Of a DNA stretch of 8,472 bases, positions 1 to 7,377 are shown piece by piece; the first letter of the stretch is position 1; every line of letters starts with the position of its first letter. The stretch lies in the NCBI GenBank assembly GCA_021812505.1, contig JAKANG010000034.1, positions 1 through 8,472 of the forward strand, in the 5' to 3' direction. The notes under the pieces are model-generated. The model was not told the origin of the DNA, did not search any database, and worked only from the letters and a program-made list of their open reading frames with translations. Position numbers and translations under genes: made by a program. This DNA comes from Pseudomonadota bacterium (GTDB lineage Bacteria; Pseudomonadota; Alphaproteobacteria; Rhizobiales; Beijerinckiaceae).

Positions 1-476
1 AGCATTTCCGGCGGCGGCGTCCAGCCCGGCCATTCCGCCTTGCGGCTGATCGTCTTATGCCCGGCCCAGGCGAATCCGGGGCGGCCCACGCCGATGCCAT
101 AGCGCATGGCGCGGCCCGGAGCGGTCACGAGATAGAGATAATGGTTCGGCGTGTCGATGATGATCGAGCCGACCTTGTGGCCGGTCGGATAATCCACCTC
201 GCGGCGCATATATTCCTGAGGAATTTCCCGGCTTGGCTGAACGGGGGAGAGCGAGGCCTGCATATTGCTCGCCGGGACATGGTTCACCATCACCCCGGGC
301 GCGTAATTCATCGACCGCGCTGAGGACATGTATTGTGGATCGGCGGCGCGCGGCGCCATTCGGCCGCCGGTGACCACGAATTCGATGAACCCGCCGCCAA
401 GGTTTTCAGCATGGGCGGGCGCAAGCGAAAGGGCGAGGCCGCAGGCGGCGACGCCAAGCAATGGACGCAAATTCAC
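1..476 (-). CDS. Secreted L,D-transpeptidase (YkuD family), 3' part outside window
   Basis: YkuD-family L,D-transpeptidases make 3-3 cross-links in peptidoglycan or attach proteins to it, in the periplasm. The frame reads 158 codons to the window edge. Residues 1-23 form a Sec signal peptide: a short basic start (VNLRP), a hydrophobic core and an AHA cleavage site before ENLGG. A low-complexity linker follows to about residue 92. The start of a YkuD domain then shows as VGSIIIDTPNHYLYLV (about 102-117) and YGIGVGRPGFAWAGHKTISR (126-145), ending in the WPGWTPPPEM block usual before the catalytic half. The catalytic His and Cys lie beyond base 1, so activity cannot be judged. The start is GTG at 474-476, chosen because GGGAGAA sits about 6 bases upstream and the signal peptide begins there; the frame is closed by a stop a little further upstream. 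The gene lies 79 bases after the flippase stop on the same strand, with a possible promoter of its own. Family assignment is confident; the exact role is not known. Confidence 0.85.
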   Translation of the reverse strand, partial: MNLRPLLGVAACGLALSLAPAHAENLGGGFIEFVVTGGRMAPRAADPQYMSSARSMNYAPGVMVNHVPASNMQASLSPVQPSREIPQEYMRREVDYPTGHKVGSIIIDTPNHYLYLVTAPGRAMRYGIGVGRPGFAWAGHKTISRKAEWPGWTPPPEM

Positions 477-508
477 CGCCAGTTCTCCCGTGATCGTGAC
501 TTGCGGCA

Positions 509-537
509 AGTATAAACCTTAAAATTTGAACGAAAAC
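509..537 (-). promoter_or_regulatory. Possible promoter of the L,D-transpeptidase gene
   Basis: On the minus strand, TATACT (509-514) matches the -10 consensus at 5 of 6 positions. It is preceded, after 17 bases, by GTTTTC (532-537), a poor -35. The stretch is strikingly AT-rich against a GC-rich background and would put the transcript start about 25 bases before the GTG start codon. This is inferred from position and composition only. Confidence 0.35.
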
Positions 538-555
538 ATTTGCCTGTTGTTTTGG

Positions 556-2097
556 TTATCCAAGTCGTAATGGTAAAAGAAGCTTGAACAGGCCGCCCTT
601 GCGGCTGAGGCGTTCGATCGCCGGCGCCAATTTGTCCAAAAAGGCCGAGCGCAGGCCGGCGACGTCGAAGGCGGCGACGATCAGGATATAGAAGGCGCCG
701 GCGAGGGACATCTGGGTTAGCATCAGGGCGAACCCCGGCCGCAGGGCGCGCAACGACCCGCCGAGCGCCGCCATGCCGAGGCAGGCGACCAGGGTCAGGG
801 CAAGGTCGCGCAGGCGCGGCCATTTCGGCGCATTGGCGCTGGCGAAGCCGATCAGCACGATAAGGCCGACGCCGAGCGCGAGGCTCTGGGCGACGGCGAG
901 GCTCGAGGCGTCGTCGCCGCGCGGCAGGGTCAGAATGAAGAGCGGATCGGCGATGCAGGCGGAGAGCGCGGCGGCGACCATCGGCAGGGTCTTGCGCGCG
1001 AGCTGGAAGATCGCGTTGATCGAGAATTGCGCCAGGCCGTAACAGAACAGCCCCGGCAGCATCAGGCCGAGGAAATGGGCGAAGGGGCCGCGAAAAGCCT
1101 GCGGCACGATCAGAACCTCGATCGAAGGCAGGACGATCCAGATCCCGACGCAGGCCGGCGCCAGAATGGCGAAGACGATGGCGATGTTGCGCGCGACCTG
1201 GTCGCGGGCCGTTTCCTCGCCATGGACGTCATGGGCGCGCACGGCGATCTGGAACAGGAGCACGTCGAGCGCCGAGCCAATGGCCATGACGGCGCGCAGG
1301 CCGAGGTCATAGGCCAGCGCGAAGCGTCCGGTCTCGGCGAAGCCGAAGAAACGGGCGGCAAGGTCGCGGTTGGCGAGCGGGATAAGCTGGTACAGCACGA
1401 CCGCCGCGACGATCGGCGCCGCATAGCCGGCGTAATGGCGAACGAGCGACGGGTCCGACGCCTTCATCCCGGCGCCTCGGTCCGCCAGGCGCGCGCGCCA
1501 GATGAGCAGCGAGCCGAGCAGGCTGGACATGCCGGCGACGAGCGCGACCCTGGCCGAGCCGGTCGCCCAGGCGCCGCCGGCGGTCATGACAAGGGCCAGC
1601 AGATTCTTGGTCACGATCACGCGGATATAGAGCCGGTCGTCGAAGCGGGCGCGCACAAGGGCGGTCTGATAGTCGAACAGGCCATTGGCGATCGAGGCGG
1701 CGCAGGCCAGGGCGAAGAGATCGCGCGGCAATGAAAAGACCGGGCCGAACAAGGCGAGGGCCAGCGTGAAGGGAATGAACAGCAGCGCGCCCCAGGCGAA
1801 GGCGGCGTCGAGCGTGGCGCGGATTTTCGGCTCTTCGCGCCGGGTGCGCTCTGAATAGAAGCGGACGGCGCTTTGCCTGATCCATTCGAAGGCGAGGGTC
1901 TGCCCGAAGGTCATGACCGCGATGGCCAGCGCGAACTTGCCATATTCCTCCGGCCCGAGAAATTTGGCGACGATGAGCCCGACGATCAGGTTGAAGATCG
2001 TATTGACGAGAAACGTCAGGACGACGCTCATTCCGAAGGTCCTGTGGCGGAAATGCGGGCGCTGGCGCCGGCAGTCATGCGCGCAATCTAGCCTCAT
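556..2097 (-). CDS. Polysaccharide / lipid-linked oligosaccharide flippase-like membrane protein
   Basis: This is a 513-residue integral membrane protein resembling the Wzx/polysaccharide-biosynthesis flippases (MOP superfamily), which move lipid-linked sugars across the inner membrane. Hydrophobic segments are evident at about residues 22-47, 52-72, 97-121, 127-141, 160-180, 184-200, 223-242, 266-285, 302-332, 340-364, 372-390, 402-420, 431-450 and 456-480, close to the 12-14 helices of the family. The N-terminal LGPEEYGKFALAIAV (48-62) is the usual Wzx-type motif between the first two helices. The substrate cannot be told from sequence, and no glycosyltransferase or polymerase gene is visible beside it, so O-antigen, exopolysaccharide or another export role all remain open. 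The first ATG (2095-2097) has no clear ribosome site. The ATG at 2029-2031 (residue 23) has AGGA about 11 bases upstream and begins right at helix 1, so the true protein may be about 491 residues. It is divergent from groES. Confidence 0.8.
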   Translation of the reverse strand: MRLDCAHDCRRQRPHFRHRTFGMSVVLTFLVNTIFNLIVGLIVAKFLGPEEYGKFALAIAVMTFGQTLAFEWIRQSAVRFYSERTRREEPKIRATLDAAFAWGALLFIPFTLALALFGPVFSLPRDLFALACAASIANGLFDYQTALVRARFDDRLYIRVIVTKNLLALVMTAGGAWATGSARVALVAGMSSLLGSLLIWRARLADRGAGMKASDPSLVRHYAGYAAPIVAAVVLYQLIPLANRDLAARFFGFAETGRFALAYDLGLRAVMAIGSALDVLLFQIAVRAHDVHGEETARDQVARNIAIVFAILAPACVGIWIVLPSIEVLIVPQAFRGPFAHFLGLMLPGLFCYGLAQFSINAIFQLARKTLPMVAAALSACIADPLFILTLPRGDDASSLAVAQSLALGVGLIVLIGFASANAPKWPRLRDLALTLVACLGMAALGGSLRALRPGFALMLTQMSLAGAFYILIVAAFDVAGLRSAFLDKLAPAIERLSRKGGLFKLLLPLRLG

Positions 2098-2170
2098 GTC
2101 GATAAGAAAGTCTTTTTCGCGCCGCGTGCGCGGCGGGGCGCGCCTCTCGCGCGATCGTGTCTTTCCCGCC

Positions 2171-2199
2171 CTTGACTTCCGTTTGGACGGCTCCTATCT
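2171..2199 (+). promoter_or_regulatory. groESL promoter (CTTGAC-N17-CTATCT)
   Basis: CTTGAC (2171-2176) and CTATCT (2194-2199) are separated by 17 bases. This is a full match at -35 and 5 of 6 at -10 to the alphaproteobacterial housekeeping promoter form CTTGAC-N17-CTATAT. The same bases read as CCCTTGAC and CCTATCTA also resemble a sigma-32 (RpoH) promoter, whose -35 normally ends in GAA rather than GAC, so which sigma factor is used is open. Transcription would start near 2206, giving an untranslated leader of about 98 bases that contains CIRCE. Confidence 0.75.
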
Positions 2200-2212
2200 A
2201 CCCAGCAGCCTG

Positions 2213-2239
2213 CTGGCACTCGTTGATGAGGAGTGCCAA
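2213..2239 (+). promoter_or_regulatory. CIRCE operator (HrcA binding site)
   Basis: CTGGCACTC (2213-2221), a 9-base spacer (2222-2230) and GAGTGCCAA (2231-2239) form the CIRCE inverted repeat; the arms match at 8 of 9 positions. The symmetry continues outward to 2209-2243 (CCTG / CAGG), giving 13-base arms with a single mismatch. CIRCE is bound by the repressor HrcA, whose activity depends on free GroEL, so the operon monitors its own product. The site starts just after the predicted transcript start, the usual repressing position. No hrcA gene is in this window. Confidence 0.95.
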
Positions 2240-2303
2240 CAGGCGTTCCCTTTTATGCCCCGGCCCTTTCAGGCCGCGCCGGCTCAAATAACAGGATAGT
2301 CAC

Positions 2304-2591
2304 ATGGCCTTCCGTCCCCTCCATGACCGCGTCGTCGTCAAGCGTCTCGATAGCGAAGCCAAGACCAAGGGCGGCATCATCATTCCCGACACCGCCAAGG
2401 AAAAGCCGCAGGAAGGCGAAGTCGTCTCCGTCGGCGCCGGCGCCCGCGACGAATCCGGCAAGCTGGTTCCCCTCGACGTCAAGGCCGGCGACCGCGTGCT
2501 GTTCGGCAAGTGGTCCGGCACTGAAGTCAAGATCGACGGCGAAGACCTGCTGATCATGAAGGAATCCGACATCCTCGGCGTCGTCGCCTGA
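2304..2591 (+). CDS. groES: Co-chaperonin GroES (Hsp10)
   Basis: GroES forms the seven-membered lid that caps GroEL in the cytoplasm, closing the folding chamber when ATP is bound. The 95-residue length is standard. Residues 1-13 carry the family start ([12 protein letters not shown]). The mobile loop at about 16-33 carries the GroEL-contacting hydrophobic tripeptide III at 25-27 in GGIIIPDTA. The middle has [11 protein letters not shown] and [20 protein letters not shown], and the end ILGVVA is typical. The ATG at 2304 is supported by AGGA at 2293-2296, 7 bases upstream. It is the first gene of the groESL operon, controlled by the promoter at 2171-2199 and CIRCE at 2213-2239. The stop lies 120 bases before groEL, and that gap holds three hairpins. 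Confidence 0.98.
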   Translation: MAFRPLHDRVVVKRLDSEAKTKGGIIIPDTAKEKPQEGEVVSVGAGARDESGKLVPLDVKAGDRVLFGKWSGTEVKIDGEDLLIMKESDILGVVA

Positions 2592-2601
2592 TTTTTGTCT
2601 T

Positions 2602-2620
2602 GCCGTGGCCTGGCCACGGC
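2602..2620 (+). repeat. Hairpin 1 between groES and groEL
   Basis: GCCGTGGCC (2602-2610) and GGCCACGGC (2612-2620) are perfect reverse complements around a single base, giving a 7-8 bp RNA stem. It begins 10 bases after the groES stop and has no U-run after it, so it is not an ordinary terminator. Confidence 0.8.
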
Positions 2621-2625
2621 GCCCG

Positions 2626-2643
2626 CCGCGCCAGTCGGCGCGG
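2626..2643 (+). repeat. Hairpin 2 between groES and groEL
   Basis: CCGCGCC (2626-2632) and GGCGCGG (2637-2643) are perfect reverse complements around the loop AGTC. The stem is all G-C. It starts 5 bases after hairpin 1 ends. Confidence 0.75.
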
Positions 2644-2676
2644 ACAGGATCGGTCCTCTTCGACGTCCGATCCTGT
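2644..2676 (+). repeat. Hairpin 3 between groES and groEL
   Basis: ACAGGATCGG (2644-2653) and CCGATCCTGT (2667-2676) are perfect 10-base reverse complements with a 13-base loop. It directly abuts hairpin 2 and ends 22 bases before the groEL ribosome site (AGGAG at 2699-2703). There is no U-run. Confidence 0.85.
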
Positions 2677-2708
2677 TCAGGTTTACTCGCATTCTCTCAG
2701 GAGCTTGA

Positions 2709-4349
<1,641 letters not shown>

Positions 4350-4377
4350 TCCGCGCCAACCGGAACGTGGAAATTGC

Positions 4378-4423
4378 GAAGGCCGCCCGCGAGGGCGGCC
4401 TTCTGCATTTTTGCGCTTTTTTT
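4378..4423 (+). terminator. Intrinsic terminator of groESL
   Basis: GAAGGCCGCCC (4378-4388) and GGGCGGCCTTC (4393-4403) form a perfect 11-bp stem with the tetraloop GCGA, followed by U-runs at 4408-4412 and 4417-4423. It starts 28 bases after the groEL stop. Confidence 0.93.
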
Positions 4424-4562
4424 GCTTGCTTGACCTTAGTCGCGCCAAGAAATGACGATAGCCACTTTCGCGCAGGCGGCGAAGGACATAACGGTTATCC
4501 TATTGCTTGATTTGCATTTCACGGGATAAGGCGACACTCTGCCGCCCGAGCCGGAGGGGCTG

Positions 4563-4958
4563 ATGGACGTACCGCGCAACAAGAAAATGCTGGCTGGACA
4601 TGCGACGCAGGCGCCGGCGGTTTCGACGAAGAAGGCTGGATCAGGCAAGACGACGACCCGCGTCGAACTGCTCGACGCCGTTTACGCCGCTTGCCCGACG
4701 CTGTCGCGGGCCCAGGCGCGCGAGCTTTTCGAGATGACGCTCGAGGAAATCTGCGGCGCCCTGGTTCGCGAGGAGGCGGTCAAATTGCGCGCTTTCGGCG
4801 CCTTCAATGTCCGCTCGAAACGCGAACGCATCGGGCGCAATCCGCGCAATGGCGTCGAGGCGACCATCGACGCCCGCCGGGTGCTGACCTTCAAGGCCTC
4901 GCCGACCTTGATCGCCAAGGTGAACGGTTGGGCCGCTCCGGCCGACGAAGAAGACTGA
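4563..4958 (+). CDS. IHF-alpha-like / HU-family DNA-bending protein with N-terminal tail
   Basis: Proteins of this family dimerise and bend DNA sharply, shaping the nucleoid and helping recombination, replication and transcription. The conserved body is about residues 32-122: dimerisation helices (TRVELLDAVYAACPTLSRAQ, then ARELFEMTLEEICGALV), then VKLRAFGAF. The DNA-binding beta-arm follows, with RIGRNPRNG (89-97); Pro94 is the tip residue that intercalates in IHF/HU. The ending IDARRVLTFKASPTL closely resembles the ITARRVVTF end of IHF-alpha. The family signature fits at 77-96 except its first residue, Ala77 instead of Gly/Ser/Lys. At 131 residues it exceeds the usual 95-105 because of about 31 extra N-terminal residues rich in Ala, Lys, Thr and Gly, plus an acidic end (ADEED). 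The ATG is backed by GGAGG at 4553-4557, 5 bases upstream, so the tail is probably real. It follows the groESL terminator and should have its own promoter; I could not pin one down. It may be a divergent ihfA paralogue rather than the main ihfA, so no symbol is given. Confidence 0.88.
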   Translation: MDVPRNKKMLAGHATQAPAVSTKKAGSGKTTTRVELLDAVYAACPTLSRAQARELFEMTLEEICGALVREEAVKLRAFGAFNVRSKRERIGRNPRNGVEATIDARRVLTFKASPTLIAKVNGWAAPADEED

Positions 4959-4987
4959 AAAAGCGCCGGCCGTTTCCGGCCCGGCGC
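4958..4987 (-). terminator. Intrinsic terminator of the YafK/DpaA-like gene (convergent gap)
   Basis: GCGCCGGCCG (4963-4972) pairs with CGGCCCGGCGC (4977-4987), a 10-bp stem with one bulged base and a 4-base loop. Read on the minus strand it is followed at once by five U (4962-4958), 22 bases after the stop at 5009. On the plus strand only a broken pyrimidine run follows (CCCTTCAATTCC), so it is weaker as an end for the IHF-like gene, though it may serve both. Confidence 0.75.
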
Positions 4988-5008
4988 CCCTTCAATTCCT
5001 TCACAGGA

Positions 5009-6193
5009 TCAGAAAGCGCCGACCAGCGCGGAAAGTCTGTCCATCGGTGAGCGCGGCGTCGGCGCAGCCGGCGGCGGGGACAAGTCGGGCGCGGCGGCGG
5101 TCTTGCTCCTGGCCTGCGCCTCGGCGACCACCAGCGGATCGTGCGCGGCGGCGAGTTTGCGGCTCCGCGCGCCGAGGCGGCTCTTCGGGTCGTCGAGCGC
5201 CACTTCGAGCGGCGGCGCGAGCGCGTCGGGCCGGCTGACCTCGGCGACGCGATTGGCGAAAGCCGGATGCTGGGCGCCGTCCTTGTAGACAAGGCGAACC
5301 GGGCGTTCGCCCTTGGCGATCAACTCCGCCACTTCGGCGTTCTCCGTGCGCTCGATCGCCGCGACCTTGTTTTCGACCTCGGGGTCATATTTCAGCTGCG
5401 GGCAGGGCGCGGAAGCGTCCATCGGCTGGTTCGGATCGGTTTGGGCGCCGAAGACATAATGCTTGTTGCAGACATTGACCGAGACGTCCTTCTTCGTCGC
5501 CTCGAAATGATCGTCGCCCTTTTTTAGCTCCTTCCAGAACGGCATGTTGGGATCCAGCCGGTATCTGGCGAGATTTTGCGTGGTCATATGGAAGGGATAG
5601 GATTGCATCTGGATCGCATGCTGGCCGCCGGCGAAGGAATCGCGCGCCAGGGCGTAAATTTCCGCGATCTGGGCGTCGGTCATGGCGAAACAGCCGGCCG
5701 ACGAGCAGATGCCGTGCACCATGACCGAGCCGCCCGTTGCGCCATGGGCGCGGTCATAGGCGTTGGGATAGCCGACGTTGAACGACAGATAATAGTGGGA
5801 ATCGGGATTCATCATCGCCGGGGTGATCGAATAGAATCCTTCGGGCGATTGGCGGTCGCCCTCATGTATCTTGGGTCCGAGCTGGCCGGACCAGCGGCAG
5901 ATCGGGAAGGTCTTGAGCAGGACATAGGCTCCGTCCGGACGCATCTTCCAGACTTCGAATTCCGATTCCTTCTTGTAGGCGCGGATCAGGATGGGGGCGG
6001 TCGGCGCAACGCCCTTCTGCTCCATCAGGGCCATCATTTCGCGCGAGACCGGCTGGCTGGCGCGGCTCGTGTGGGTTTCGCTGCAACCGGAAAGAGCCGC
6101 CGCGACGCCGAGGGCGGCGAGAGCTGGCGCGGCGCTCGCACGAAGCCGGCGGCGCGGCGCCGATCCGGAAAAAGTCTGGGCGTTCATCTTCAT
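5009..6193 (-). CDS. YkuD-domain lipoprotein, YafK/DpaA-like
   Basis: YafK-type YkuD proteins act on peptidoglycan in the periplasm; in E. coli YafK (DpaA) cuts the link between Braun lipoprotein and peptidoglycan. From the chosen start the product has 394 residues. A basic region (PRRRLR) and hydrophobic stretch lead to the lipobox LSGC with Cys37, implying a lipid anchor. The YkuD domain spans roughly 65-205: PILIRAYKKESEFEVWK, then PICRWSGQLGPKIHEGDRQSPEGFY. The active site is VMVHG (His160) followed by SSAGCFAMTD (catalytic Cys168); the GCFAMTD form is that of the YafK branch. A C-terminal region of about 190 residues follows, ending Ala/Pro-rich and possibly disordered. The open frame runs upstream to 6310, but the signal peptide points to ATG 6191-6193 or the ATG at 6185-6187 (GGAA 7 bases upstream). 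The gap before it also carries inverted repeats more like untranslated DNA. Whether it cross-links or hydrolyses cannot be told from sequence. Confidence 0.85.
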   Translation of the reverse strand: MKMNAQTFSGSAPRRRLRASAAPALAALGVAAALSGCSETHTSRASQPVSREMMALMEQKGVAPTAPILIRAYKKESEFEVWKMRPDGAYVLLKTFPICRWSGQLGPKIHEGDRQSPEGFYSITPAMMNPDSHYYLSFNVGYPNAYDRAHGATGGSVMVHGICSSAGCFAMTDAQIAEIYALARDSFAGGQHAIQMQSYPFHMTTQNLARYRLDPNMPFWKELKKGDDHFEATKKDVSVNVCNKHYVFGAQTDPNQPMDASAPCPQLKYDPEVENKVAAIERTENAEVAELIAKGERPVRLVYKDGAQHPAFANRVAEVSRPDALAPPLEVALDDPKSRLGARSRKLAAAHDPLVVAEAQARSKTAAAPDLSPPPAAPTPRSPMDRLSALVGAF

Positions 6194-6235
6194 GTTCCGT
6201 CGATCCGCGGCGTCCGGCGAGGCCAAGCTTGACGA

Positions 6236-6275
6236 GGCTTTAATGCCGGAGCCGCCTTTCGAAGGAATTAAAGCC
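6236..6275. repeat. Perfect 9-base inverted repeat upstream of the YafK/DpaA-like gene
   Basis: GGCTTTAAT (6236-6244) and ATTAAAGCC (6267-6275) are exact reverse complements 22 bases apart. The arms are AT-rich compared with their surroundings. The site lies about 43-82 bases before the chosen start codon, where a regulator or an mRNA structure could act. No known operator is recognised. Confidence 0.55.
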
Positions 6276-6282
6276 ATGAAGT

Positions 6283-6330
6283 TTTCACCTTCCATTAACG
6301 AGCGGCGCATGAATCGCCGTCATGGTGAAA
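6283..6330. repeat. Nested inverted repeats between accA and the YafK/DpaA-like gene
   Basis: Outer arms TTTCACC (6283-6289) and GGTGAAA (6324-6330) enclose an inner pair CGGCG (6303-6307) and CGCCG (6315-6319) with loop CATGAAT. It could be an mRNA structure downstream of accA or a protein-binding site; there is no U-run on the minus strand, so it is not a standard terminator. Confidence 0.45.
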
Positions 6331-6373
6331 GATTTCTTGCCCTCGATCAATGGTCGGCTTGTCCGGCGTCCTT

Positions 6374-7327
6374 TCAAACCTTCCGGCCGATGGCCAGGAA
6401 TTTTTCCTCGCGGGCGGTCCGCACCGCGTCCGGCGGCAGGCTGGCAAATTGCGCCAGGGCCTTGTCCATCGCGTCGCCGGCCGCGCCGATGGCCGCCGAA
6501 GGATCGCGATGGGCGCCGCCGACGGGCTCGCCGACGACCCCGTCGATAATGCCAAATCTAAGCAAATCTTGGGCCGTGATCTTCATGTTTGTCGCGGCGT
6601 CCTGGGCGCGCTGCGAATCGCGCCACAGGATGGAGGCCGAGGCTTCCGGCGAAGCCACCGTGTAGATGGCGTGCTCCATCATCAGCACGCTGTTGCATGC
6701 GGCGATGCCAAGGGCGCCGCCCGAGCCGCCCTCGCCGATGACCAGGGCGACATTCGGCGTGCTCAGCACGAGCGCCGCCTCGGTGGCGCGGGCGATGGCC
6801 TCGGCCTGGCCGCGCTCCTCGGCTTCGACGCCCGGAAAGGCGCCCGCCGTATCGACGAAGGAGAGGACCGGCAGGCCGAAACGTTCGGCAAGCTCCATGA
6901 TCCGCACCGCCTTGCGATAGCCTTCCGGCTTGACCATGCCGAAATTATGCTTGATGCGCGTGGCGGTGTCCCAGCCCTTCTCCTGGCCGAGAATGGCGAC
7001 TGACTGGCCACGAAAACGGCCAAGGCCGCCGACCATGGCCTCGTCGTCCGCGAATTTGCGGTCGCCGGCGAGCGGCGTGAAATCCTCGATCAGCCCGCGA
7101 ATATAGTCGAGGCAGTGCGGGCGCTGCGGGTGCCGCGCAACCTGAGTCTTCTGCCACGGGGTGAGGCTGGCGTAGAGGTCGGCGAGGGCCTTGGCGGCCT
7201 TGCCCTGCAATTTGGCCAGCTCCTCGCCGATCGGCGGCGAATCCTCGCGCTCCGACAATGCGCGAAGATCCTCGACCTTGGCTTCCAGTTCGGCGACGGG
7301 CTTTTCGAAATCGAGATAGGCGGCCAT
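6374..7327 (-). CDS. accA: Acetyl-CoA carboxylase carboxyltransferase subunit alpha
   Basis: AccA with AccD forms the carboxyltransferase that moves the carboxyl group from biotin on AccB to acetyl-CoA, making malonyl-CoA, the first committed step of fatty-acid synthesis in the cytoplasm. The 317 residues equal the usual length (about 319 in E. coli). Visible are the N-terminal YLDFEKPVAELEAKVEDL helix, then HPQRPHCLDYI, and GQEKGWDTATRIKHNFGMVKPEGYRKA. The crotonase-fold core has FVDTAGAFPGVEAEERGQ and GEGGSGGALGI, which form the CoA-binding/oxyanion part, then SPEASASILWRD and EPVGGAHRDP near the end. All expected motifs are intact. The start is ATG at 7325-7327 (MAAYLDFEKP, as in related proteins). 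An in-frame TTG five codons upstream is less likely, and the ribosome site is weak (AAGAG). It lies 121 bases after serA on the same strand; accD and accBC are not in the window. Confidence 0.97.
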   Translation of the reverse strand: MAAYLDFEKPVAELEAKVEDLRALSEREDSPPIGEELAKLQGKAAKALADLYASLTPWQKTQVARHPQRPHCLDYIRGLIEDFTPLAGDRKFADDEAMVGGLGRFRGQSVAILGQEKGWDTATRIKHNFGMVKPEGYRKAVRIMELAERFGLPVLSFVDTAGAFPGVEAEERGQAEAIARATEAALVLSTPNVALVIGEGGSGGALGIAACNSVLMMEHAIYTVASPEASASILWRDSQRAQDAATNMKITAQDLLRFGIIDGVVGEPVGGAHRDPSAAIGAAGDAMDKALAQFASLPPDAVRTAREEKFLAIGRKV

Positions 7328-7377
7328 GGTCCGGCTCTTCAAGGCGCGCGCGCGCAGGTCCCGCCGCCCGGGATGGG

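Noticed and set aside
1027..1734. 235-codon open frame on the plus strand within the flippase gene
   Set aside because: The translation is an Arg/Gly/Asp/Gln-rich shadow of the flippase codons, with no domain or ribosome site, while the opposite strand gives a coherent membrane protein.
2120..2135. CGCCGCG/CGCGGCG inverted repeat in the flippase-groES gap
   Set aside because: Seven-base all-GC arms are common by chance in GC-rich DNA, there is no U-run on either strand in the right place, and no gene ends here that would need a terminator.
4485..4501. Short palindrome ATAAC-G-GTTAT upstream of the IHF-like gene
   Set aside because: The arms are only five bases with a bulge if extended, which is easily chance; no known operator matches.
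4429..4530. Possible promoters of the IHF-like gene (CTTGAC at 4429-4434; TTGCTT at 4503 with GATAAG at 4525)
   Set aside because: The CTTGAC has no acceptable -10 at 16-18 bases, and the second pair matches poorly at both elements. A promoter is expected here, but neither is good enough to list.
4436..4648. 70-codon minus-strand frame between groEL and the IHF-like gene
   Set aside because: It overlaps the start of the well-supported IHF-like gene, has no ribosome site and resembles nothing I recognise.
5576..6232. 218-codon open frame on the plus strand opposite the YafK/DpaA-like gene
   Set aside because: It has no domain and a Gly/Arg/His-rich translation typical of antisense; the minus-strand frame has a YkuD active site and lipobox.
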